A stretch of DNA of 64,000 nt from DATFVA01 sp963832715 (lineage in GTDB: Bacteria; Bacteroidota; Ignavibacteria; Ignavibacteriales; Ignavibacteriaceae): assembly GCA_963832715.1 (NCBI GenBank), contig CAWHVB010000005.1:558001-622000 (forward strand), given 5' to 3'. Below the pieces are notes generated by a model that saw only the letters and a list, made by a program, of their open reading frames with translations, ran no database searches and was not told the DNA's origin. Shown in pieces: positions 57,246 to 64,000 of the stretch. Position 1 is the first letter of the stretch, and each line of letters begins with the position of its first letter. Both the position numbers and the translations under genes were made by a program.

Positions 57246-59264
57246 TTATTTCAGCAGAAGCATCTTTTTTGTCTGCACAAAATCACCTGTTTTGAGCTTA
57301 TACAAGTAAATTCCGCTGGCCAGCCTGCCTGCATCAAAATTAACGGTATAATTGTTTGCCTGCTGGTATCCGTTCACAAGTGCTGCGACTTCTCTTCCAA
57401 GGATATCATACACCTTAAGGGAGACAAATCCCGGTTTTTGAAGAGTATAGGCAATCCTTGTTGACGGGTTAAAGGGATTTGGATAATTCTGTTCCAGGCG
57501 ATAGTTATCAGCTGTAGTTACGCTATTATCTTCCGATTTTACGCCGGTAGGAAATGTGCTGATCATCCAGTTGTCGATCATATAATTATAGTCGGCATAC
57601 GACGCAGCATTATCAAGGCGGTAGGGTCTGCCTGCAATGTAAATAAATACACCCGCACTGTCCTTATTCAGCCTGAATCCTGCTACATAAGGAGTAGCAG
57701 CATTATCATCAAAAATAGGTATTGCTTCGGATGAACTATCAAGGGTTACAAAATTCACTAAAGTGTTGGTGCCTGCGCCTGTCGAGCCGATATTTACCAG
57801 GTTTTGATCCATTGCTCGCAGGGTATCGAGGGTTAAGTCGCCGGTAATACTGGTTATACCGCAATAATTCTTTAATGGAACGCTGAAGAAATTTGTGCCC
57901 TGTCTTGTAGCGAGGAGGAAGTTGCCGCCCAATGCAACATAATCCATCACCTGAGCAGCATTATAGTAGTCGAGATCTCCGCCATAATTATTGCCGATCC
58001 AAATTACTTTCTGATACTGCATCAATAAGGATGTAGGGATGGCATGTTTGAACAAGTCAACTGCCTGAATGTTCGGATTAGATGTATAATCGAATCCCTG
58101 ATCACCGAATACATCCCATACATCAACCTGGTGGTCGCCGAAACATGCAGAGCTGCTATAGAAACTTTCCATTTCAGCAGGATAGGTCGCATATTCAATA
58201 CCATTAACAACAAGAATATCTGATGTTTTGGTTACAGTATGAATATAATTATCAAGAGTGCGGGTATACTGATTTACCCCGTCGCTGACTGTCAATGTAA
58301 CTGTATAGTCGCCCTGACTTGTATATGTCCAGCTAGGATTCTCATCCTGTGAATCAATAGTTCCATCATTATCAAAATCCCAGGCCCAGGAAACTATTGA
58401 TGTGGTATCTGTTGCCGTGGAATAATCTTCGAAATTGACAGTAAAAGGTGATATGCCAATAGTTTCATCGCTCTGAAAAGCCGCGTTTAAGGCGGTAGAG
58501 AATTCAACATCTGCCATTTCAGACTGAAAAACTTCTTTAGTATCATCATCCTGGATGAATGCGACCACTCTCAGGCTGTCCATGTTCACCAGGTTCAAAA
58601 ACTGAGTGGTAGGTATATAACTTAAATCAAGCTCGGTCGTTTCTCCCGGTGCCGGGATGGTGAATAAAGTGCCTTTACCGTCAGGGAGCATCTTCCTTGT
58701 GATACTATAAAAAACAGACTCGCCATTAGGCTGGGGACTGCCATAGGAAACAGATTTTTCTGTTATGCCTACCTGCAGTTTTACATTGCTTCCGAACACT
58801 GTAACATCATTTACGTCCCTGTTAATTGCAACATGAACATTAATTACATCATTAGAGAATTTTGAAGGAGTAATTACTATACTGAAGGGAGAATATTCGG
58901 CATTTCCATTTGTAACAGCATTTATAAAAGCGGCAGAACTTGAACCGGTACTGAAAGTAACGCCGTTTAAGTCGATCCATGGTACAGAATTAACTCCGTA
59001 ATAACCTCTGCGTGTATTATTGTCAGATTTATTTAAAAGAAACATCGGATCGTTGGCATAAGGCCAGTCGACGTTATATACTATATGAGAAATTTCACCG
59101 GACTCTAAAAGCTGAGCAGTGGTAGCATTATACCAGGCAACATTTAAATCACGGCAGGGAACACATCCTGAATTCGTATATCTCTCAATAAGAGTTTTTT
59201 TATCGTGTGCATAGGAAGGTATCAGTAAAGCACAGATAAATACAATTAGTAACAGTTTTTTCAT
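57246..59264 (-). CDS. Omp28-like protein with thioredoxin-fold, PKD and T9SS domains
   Basis: Secreted protein of 672 residues. The signal peptide is MKKLLLIVFICALLIPSYA. The Omp28/thioredoxin-like domain has a CxxC (SGCVPCRDLN) and VNSVPWIDLNG, the cis-Pro region. A PKD domain follows (SWAWDFDNDGTIDSQ, TVTLTVSDG), then a flavodoxin/GATase-like or Lpd-type region (VWDVFGDQGFDYT, VIWIGNNYGGDLDYYN) and NYPNPFNPSTRI with KKMLLLK. Surface thiol chemistry or adhesion is possible. It has its own strong terminator. Confidence 0.85.
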   Translation of the reverse strand: MKKLLLIVFICALLIPSYAHDKKTLIERYTNSGCVPCRDLNVAWYNATTAQLLESGEISHIVYNVDWPYANDPMFLLNKSDNNTRRGYYGVNSVPWIDLNGVTFSTGSSSAAFINAVTNGNAEYSPFSIVITPSKFSNDVINVHVAINRDVNDVTVFGSNVKLQVGITEKSVSYGSPQPNGESVFYSITRKMLPDGKGTLFTIPAPGETTELDLSYIPTTQFLNLVNMDSLRVVAFIQDDDTKEVFQSEMADVEFSTALNAAFQSDETIGISPFTVNFEDYSTATDTTSIVSWAWDFDNDGTIDSQDENPSWTYTSQGDYTVTLTVSDGVNQYTRTLDNYIHTVTKTSDILVVNGIEYATYPAEMESFYSSSACFGDHQVDVWDVFGDQGFDYTSNPNIQAVDLFKHAIPTSLLMQYQKVIWIGNNYGGDLDYYNAAQVMDYVALGGNFLLATRQGTNFFSVPLKNYCGITSITGDLTLDTLRAMDQNLVNIGSTGAGTNTLVNFVTLDSSSEAIPIFDDNAATPYVAGFRLNKDSAGVFIYIAGRPYRLDNAASYADYNYMIDNWMISTFPTGVKSEDNSVTTADNYRLEQNYPNPFNPSTRIAYTLQKPGFVSLKVYDILGREVAALVNGYQQANNYTVNFDAGRLASGIYLYKLKTGDFVQTKKMLLLK

Positions 59265-59452
59265 CGAGATCTCCTCTTTTAATTTGTACTTAAAAAACCC
59301 GGATGAATTTACGAAATAAATTGGTCGATGGAAATATAAATCGTTATAAATACGCGCGGCTGTAGAATTCTATAACACTCTGTTCTCATTTATTATTAAA
59401 TTTGTCTATAACTTTTTTATTGAATAACCTTTTAGATAAAGGGAGAAGAATA

Positions 59453-60844
59453 ATGGATTACAGAACAGAAACCGATAGTATGGGGGAAATAAAGGTTCCA
59501 GTTGATAAATATTATGGTGCGCAGACAGCAAGATCTCTTATGAATTTTAAGATAGGAGGGGACAGGTTCCCCCGCGAGCTCATCAGGGCACTTGGAATAT
59601 TGAAAAAAGCAGCCGCACTTACCAATAAAGAACTTGGAATCCTTCCCGCTGAAAAAGCAGACCTGATTGTTAAAGCGGCAGATGAAGTTATTGAAGGAAG
59701 GCTGGACGAGCATTTTCCGCTGGTAGTCTGGCAAACCGGGAGCGGCACACAGACTAATATGAATGCTAATGAAGTAATCTCCAACCGCGCTATAGAACTG
59801 GCCGGCGGTGTAATGGGAAGCAAGAAACCAATACACCCCAATGATGATGTAAATAAAGCTCAGTCATCCAATGATACTTTTCCCACAGCGATGCATATTG
59901 CAGCTGTTGAGGAAATTCACCGCAGGCTTATCCCGATGGTCACAAAACTTCGTGATGCACTTGCTCAGAAATCAGAAGAATTTAAAGACATAATAAAAAT
60001 AGGGCGGACCCACTTAATGGATGCTACTCCACTAACTCTTGGACAGGAATTCAGCGGATATGTTCAGCAGCTGACTAACGGACTTGAGAGAATCAACGGT
60101 GCGCTTCCACATCTTTATGAACTGGCATTAGGCGGAACGGCTGTAGGAACGGGATTGAATACTCATCCTGAGTTTGCGGTTAAAGCTGCTGCAAAAATTG
60201 CAGATCTTACCGGGAAACCTTTCAAATCGGCAAGAAACAAATTTGAATCGCTTGCCGCTCACGATGCTCTGGTTGAATTTCATGGAGTACTGAAAACACT
60301 GGCGGCATCACTGATGAAAATTGCTAATGATGTGAGATGGCTGGGATCGGGACCAAGGTGTGGGATCGGCGAACTTCAGCTTCCTGAGAATGAGCCTGGA
60401 AGTTCGATTATGCCCGGTAAAGTAAATCCGACACAGTCGGAAGCAATGACTATGGTCTGCACCCAGGTTTTCGGCAATGATGTCGCTGTTAATTTCGGGG
60501 GTGCCAGCGGCAACTTCGAGCTTAATGTATTCAAACCGGTTATAATTTTTAATGTGCTTAACTCAACACGGCTTATCGCAGATACCTGTGAAAGCTTCAC
60601 TGATAATTGTGTGGTAGGTATCGAAGCGAACAAAACAAATATCAAAAAGAATCTGGAGAACTCGCTGATGCTGGTAACGGCTTTGAATCCTCATATTGGG
60701 TATGACAATGCTGCGAAGGTTGCAAAAAAAGCTCATAAGGAGCATACAACTCTGAAAGAATCTGCAGTTGCACTCGGACTCCTCACCCCGGAAAAATTTG
60801 ATGAAGTAGTAAGGCCGGAAAATATGATAGGGCCGAAGAAATAA
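59453..60844 (+). CDS. fumC: Class II fumarate hydratase
   Basis: Iron-independent fumarase of 464 residues, interconverting fumarate and malate in the TCA cycle. I start it at ATG 59453 (MDYRTETDSMGEIKVP) because GGGAGAAG is just upstream. A further upstream in-frame ATG at 59402 adds a non-conserved leader. The superfamily signature is GSSIMPGKVNP, and the other active-site stretches are TGSGTQTNMNANEV, SSNDTFPTAMH, GRTHLMDATPLTLGQE and the C-terminal NPHIGYDNAAK. It is a single-gene unit. Confidence 0.97.
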   Translation: MDYRTETDSMGEIKVPVDKYYGAQTARSLMNFKIGGDRFPRELIRALGILKKAAALTNKELGILPAEKADLIVKAADEVIEGRLDEHFPLVVWQTGSGTQTNMNANEVISNRAIELAGGVMGSKKPIHPNDDVNKAQSSNDTFPTAMHIAAVEEIHRRLIPMVTKLRDALAQKSEEFKDIIKIGRTHLMDATPLTLGQEFSGYVQQLTNGLERINGALPHLYELALGGTAVGTGLNTHPEFAVKAAAKIADLTGKPFKSARNKFESLAAHDALVEFHGVLKTLAASLMKIANDVRWLGSGPRCGIGELQLPENEPGSSIMPGKVNPTQSEAMTMVCTQVFGNDVAVNFGGASGNFELNVFKPVIIFNVLNSTRLIADTCESFTDNCVVGIEANKTNIKKNLENSLMLVTALNPHIGYDNAAKVAKKAHKEHTTLKESAVALGLLTPEKFDEVVRPENMIGPKK

Positions 60845-60961
60845 TTATGCGAGGAAATCTGGCTAAGATCTTAATCCTATTTTGTATAAAAATGCACTAG
60901 CAGAAACTCGGGGCAAGTCAGCGAAAGCCAGCCAGAAAATCCTAAGTTCTTTAGCCGGATT

Positions 60962-61002
60962 AAAAAAAGGCGTCGGGTTAATCATTAGAATTAATCCGAC
61001 GC
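60962..61002 (-). terminator. Terminator after katG
   Basis: Long 13-bp stem GCGTCGGGTTAAT / ATTAATCCGACGC (60970-60982 and 60990-61002, one G-T pair), 7-nt loop, with seven T on the minus strand. It lies 40 bp after the katG stop. Confidence 0.92.
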
Positions 61003-61042
61003 ACATTATTGAAGAATTTACCGGGAGCTCCGGTCCTCAAGA

Positions 61043-63295
61043 TTACCTCAGGTCGAAGCGATCAAGATTCATAACCTTATCCCATGCTGAAACGAAATCA
61101 TTCACAAACTTCGTTTTGGAATCCTCACACGCATAGGCTTCTGCAAGTGCACGAAGCTCTGAATTGGAACCAAAGATGAGATCAACGCGGGTACCGGTCC
61201 ATTTAACCTTCCCTGAAGCACGGTCACGTCCTTCAAAGACATCCTGAGCTTCTGAAACTGCTTCCCACTTTGTACCCATGTCGAGCAGGTTTACAAAGAA
61301 GTCGTTGGTCAGTGTCCCGGGTTTTTTTGTGAAAACACCGTGCTGTGAGTTATCATAGTTGGTATTAAGTACACGCATACCGCCGATCAATACAGTCATC
61401 TCCGGAACTGTAAGAGTTAAAAGCTGAGCCTTGTCGAGGAGTCTTTCTTCTGCCGATGCCGTATAACCGGGTTTGTTCTTCATGTAGTTGCGGAAACCAT
61501 CTCCAGCCGGTTCAAGAGGACCGAATGCATCAACATCAGTCTGTTCCTGTGAAGCATCCGCACGACCCGGTGTGAAAGGCACTTTTACATTGTAACCCGC
61601 CTTCTTTGCCGCCTTTTCAACAGCAGCGCACCCGCCCAAAACGATCAGATCAGCGAGGGAAACTCTCCTGCTTCCTGATTGATCGTTGTTGAATTCTTTC
61701 TGAATACTCTTAAGTTTCTTCAGTACTTTAGCCAGCTGAACAGGGTTATTTACTTCCCAATCCTTCTGAGGTGAAAGCCGGACCCGTGCACCATTTGCTC
61801 CGCCCCGTTTATCAGATCCGCGGAAAGTAGAGGCAGAAGCCCATGCCGTTGATACAAGCTGTGATATCGATAATCCCGAATCAAGTATCTTGCTCTTCAA
61901 TTCATCGATATCTTTCTTTTTAATAAGTTTATGATCAACTGCCGGGATTGGATCCTGCCAGATAAGATCTTCTTCCGGGACTTCAGGACCAAGGTAGCGT
62001 ACTTTCGGACCCATATCGCGGTGAGTCAGTTTAAACCAGGCACGTGCGAACGCATCTGCGAACTCATCAGGGTGTTCATAGAATCTTCTTGAAATTTTTT
62101 CATAAGCAGGATCGAACCTGAGGGAAAGATCAGTAGTCAGCATAAACGGAGCGTGTTTTTTTGACGGATCGTGAGCATCAGGCACTAAACCTTCGCCTGC
62201 ACCATCTTTAGGTTTCCACTGGTGTGCACCCGCCGGGCTTTTTGTAAGTTCCCATTCGTAGCCGAATAAATTTTCGAAGAAATTATTGCTCCACTTTGTA
62301 GGAGTTGTTGTCCAGGCTCCTTCCAGTCCGCTGGTAATAGTATCATCACCAAAACCGCTGCCCATTTTATTCTTCCAGCCGAGTCCCTGTTCCTCAATAG
62401 CGGCACCCGCAGGTTCAGGCCCGACATATTCCAGAGGATTACCAGCACCGTGAGTCTTTCCAAATGAATGTCCGCCTGCAATCAGAGCTACAGTTTCCTC
62501 ATCATTCATCGCCATACGCCCGAAAGTTTCGCGAATATCGTGTGCAGCCGCAACAGGGTCAGGATTACCATTAGGACCTTCGGGGTTTACATAAATGAGT
62601 CCCATCTGCACTGCAGCAAGCGGGTTCTCAAGGTCGCGTTCACCAGTATACCGGTTATCGCCGAGCCATTCGCCTTCTGAGCCCCAATAGATATCTTCCG
62701 GGGATTGCCATACATCCTCACGTCCGCCGCCGAAGCCAAACGTTTTAAAACCCATTGATTCAAGCGCACAGTTACCGGCGAGGATAATAAGGTCGGCCCA
62801 GGAAATTTTTCTGCCGTATTTCTGTTTTATCGGCCAGAGCAGAAGACGAGCCTTATCCAGGTTTGCATTATCAGGCCAGCTATTAAGCGGGGCAAAGCGC
62901 TGAGCGCCTGTTCCGCCCCCTCCGCGTCCGTCTGAGATCCTGTAAGTTCCGGCACTATGCCAGGACATTCGGATGAAGAACGGACCATAGTGACCATAGT
63001 CAGCCGGCCACCAGTCCTGTGACTTAGTCATCAGTTCGAAAATATCTTTTTTAACTGCCTTCAGGTCGAGCGTCTTGAATTCCTCAGCGTAGTTGAACTC
63101 TTCTCCCATAGGGTTAGATTGGGGAGAGTGCTGACGAAGGATATTCAGATTCAATTGATTCGGCCACCAATCGCGGTTGCGTGTTCCGCCGCCGGCACCA
63201 TGTATCAATGCACCGGTTGTAAAAGGACACTGGGCTTCACTATCGTTCAGTGTATCTATTACCTTACCAGGAATTTTATCTTCTTTATTTCCCAT
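61043..63295 (-). CDS. katG: Catalase-peroxidase
   Basis: Haem enzyme of 750 residues that removes hydrogen peroxide by catalase and peroxidase cycles. The distal site is in RMSWHSAGTYR (Arg, Trp, His). The Trp-Tyr-Met cross-link partners are that Trp, the Tyr in MGLIYVNPEGPNG and the Met in GRMAMNDEETVALIAGGH. The proximal haem His is in GGHSFGKTHG. The C-terminal half is the inactive duplicate typical of KatG. There is no visible signal peptide. No regulator (OxyR or PerR) is beside it. A strong terminator follows. Confidence 0.97.
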   Translation of the reverse strand: MGNKEDKIPGKVIDTLNDSEAQCPFTTGALIHGAGGGTRNRDWWPNQLNLNILRQHSPQSNPMGEEFNYAEEFKTLDLKAVKKDIFELMTKSQDWWPADYGHYGPFFIRMSWHSAGTYRISDGRGGGGTGAQRFAPLNSWPDNANLDKARLLLWPIKQKYGRKISWADLIILAGNCALESMGFKTFGFGGGREDVWQSPEDIYWGSEGEWLGDNRYTGERDLENPLAAVQMGLIYVNPEGPNGNPDPVAAAHDIRETFGRMAMNDEETVALIAGGHSFGKTHGAGNPLEYVGPEPAGAAIEEQGLGWKNKMGSGFGDDTITSGLEGAWTTTPTKWSNNFFENLFGYEWELTKSPAGAHQWKPKDGAGEGLVPDAHDPSKKHAPFMLTTDLSLRFDPAYEKISRRFYEHPDEFADAFARAWFKLTHRDMGPKVRYLGPEVPEEDLIWQDPIPAVDHKLIKKKDIDELKSKILDSGLSISQLVSTAWASASTFRGSDKRGGANGARVRLSPQKDWEVNNPVQLAKVLKKLKSIQKEFNNDQSGSRRVSLADLIVLGGCAAVEKAAKKAGYNVKVPFTPGRADASQEQTDVDAFGPLEPAGDGFRNYMKNKPGYTASAEERLLDKAQLLTLTVPEMTVLIGGMRVLNTNYDNSQHGVFTKKPGTLTNDFFVNLLDMGTKWEAVSEAQDVFEGRDRASGKVKWTGTRVDLIFGSNSELRALAEAYACEDSKTKFVNDFVSAWDKVMNLDRFDLR

Positions 63296-63504
63296 TATTT
63301 TTCCTCTTTATTAATGAATTATTAAAAAATGAATAATCAAATTAAACTTGTAAAAAGCATAATTATAAAATCTCACTTGGGGGTTTTAGCTCAACAGGTC
63401 AAAATTTAAAGAATTTATAATAGTATAACAAGGCCAACAAACCAGGCAAAAACAGAATAAAATCCTGGCGGATTATTATACAATCAAGCGATTATCTGCT
63501 CATT

Positions 63505-64000
63505 CTACCGCAATAGTATCATCGCTTTTGTTTTCAGAAGATTGTTAACCTCTATCGAATAGAAATAAATCCCGCTTGATAAATTTTTCGCGTCAAATAT
63601 TAACGTATGGTTACCCGCATATTCATATTCGTTAACCAGCACTGAGATACAATTTCCAAGTATATCGTACACGGTAACTTTGACATCAGCCCCTTTTTTG
63701 AGTGAGTATACTATATTAGTAGAAGGGTTAAACGGGTTAGGATAATTCTGAAAAAGATCGAAAGAACTGAGATTTGCATCAGCATCCTTAACGCCCCCTG
63801 CCATTTGATAAAGTGTTTTCGCCATCCGGATAGTACTTCCGGAATCACCAACATGCTCCCATACGATTACAAGGTAATAGACATCATTAACCGAAGAAAC
63901 ATCGGCCCTGGGTTTTAGATCGTCCCCCTCCATATCGGACAGATTAATTACCTGATCGCTTCCAAAGAAAAAAGTTTGTAAGAATACCTCATTATTGTTT
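63505..64000 (-). CDS. T9SS-sorted protein, C-terminal part
   Basis: The frame is open to the right edge, so only the last 165 or so residues are seen. The part upstream of the sorting domain (FLQTFFFGSDQ, DVYYLVIVWEHVGDSGSTI) does not identify a family. The end has NYPNPFNPSTNI, YDILGNCISVLVNEYEYAGNH and the terminal KTKAMILLR. It is the tenth T9SS cargo in the window. Confidence 0.85.
   Translation of the reverse strand, partial: NNNEVFLQTFFFGSDQVINLSDMEGDDLKPRADVSSVNDVYYLVIVWEHVGDSGSTIRMAKTLYQMAGGVKDADANLSSFDLFQNYPNPFNPSTNIVYSLKKGADVKVTVYDILGNCISVLVNEYEYAGNHTLIFDAKNLSSGIYFYSIEVNNLLKTKAMILLR

Noticed and set aside
60882..61136. Small protein between fumC and katG
   Set aside because: It crosses the katG terminator and the end of katG on the opposite strand, with no ribosome site or recognisable domain.

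Overview
The window looks like a chromosomal segment of an Ignavibacteria-type member of the Bacteroidota/Chlorobi group, probably an uncultured lineage assembled from a metagenome. The evidence is an AT-rich sequence, ten proteins that end in the type IX secretion (T9SS) sorting domain with the hallmark NYPNPFNP, Bacteroidota-style neighbourhoods (CreD with a small winged-helix regulator, Omp28-like protein, S1/P1-like nuclease), and a menaquinol-type cytochrome b/Rieske unit. No tRNA, rRNA, CRISPR array or intact transposase was seen.

Layout. 1-592: end of a Cys/Met-metabolism PLP enzyme. 680-881: a 40-bp-period array of hairpins, one of them split by a 21-bp palindrome. 1-4 kb: gingipain-like C25 peptidase. 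4.1-6.0 kb (-): HD hydrolase, SixA-like phosphatase, methyltransferase operon. 6.1-8.6 kb: two transporters. 8.9-11.7 kb: enolase and glutamine synthetase. 11.7-16.6 kb (-): lipoprotein and two T9SS cargo proteins (BNR propeller, GH5 mannanase-like). 16.7-21.8 kb (-): a compact respiratory operon (receiver-like protein, Rieske protein, b6-type cytochrome b, 11-haem cytochrome c, DUF2339 membrane protein) ending in a clear terminator. 22.0-25.2 kb (-): sigma-54 activator and a sensor kinase with a CxxCH haem motif outside the membrane. 25.6-29.8 kb (+): MacAB-like export operon. 30-33.6 kb: EamA permease, T9SS propeller, macrodomain. 33.8-37 kb (+): glycyl-radical enzyme with its activase, most like trans-4-hydroxyproline dehydratase. 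37-40.4 kb (-): two alpha/beta hydrolases and a T9SS S1/P1-like nuclease. 40.6 kb: decayed lactonase-like lipoprotein. 41.6-50.9 kb (-): alanine racemase and three large T9SS proteins. 50.9-51.7 kb: non-coding, with two copies of a paired-palindrome element. 51.7-54 kb (-): threonine-to-glycine pathway (tdh-kbl). 54-57 kb (-): CreD module and a TerB-like protein. 57-64 kb: Omp28/PKD T9SS protein, fumarase, KatG and the end of another T9SS protein.

How it fits together. The picture is a heterotroph that secretes peptidases, glycosidases, nucleases and adhesins through T9SS, takes up and degrades amino acids (threonine, probably hydroxyproline, sulfur amino acids), and respires through a quinol:cytochrome c complex whose terminal partner is a membrane-anchored 11-haem cytochrome. 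A haem-bearing two-component system sits just upstream and may control it. KatG implies exposure to peroxide.

Quality warning. At least nine genes, including enolase (twice), are broken by single-base shifts, several of them in short homopolymers. This pattern fits residual consensus errors better than real gene death. Those genes are given here as single loci with the break marked. The lactonase-like gene at 40.6 kb is the best case of true decay.
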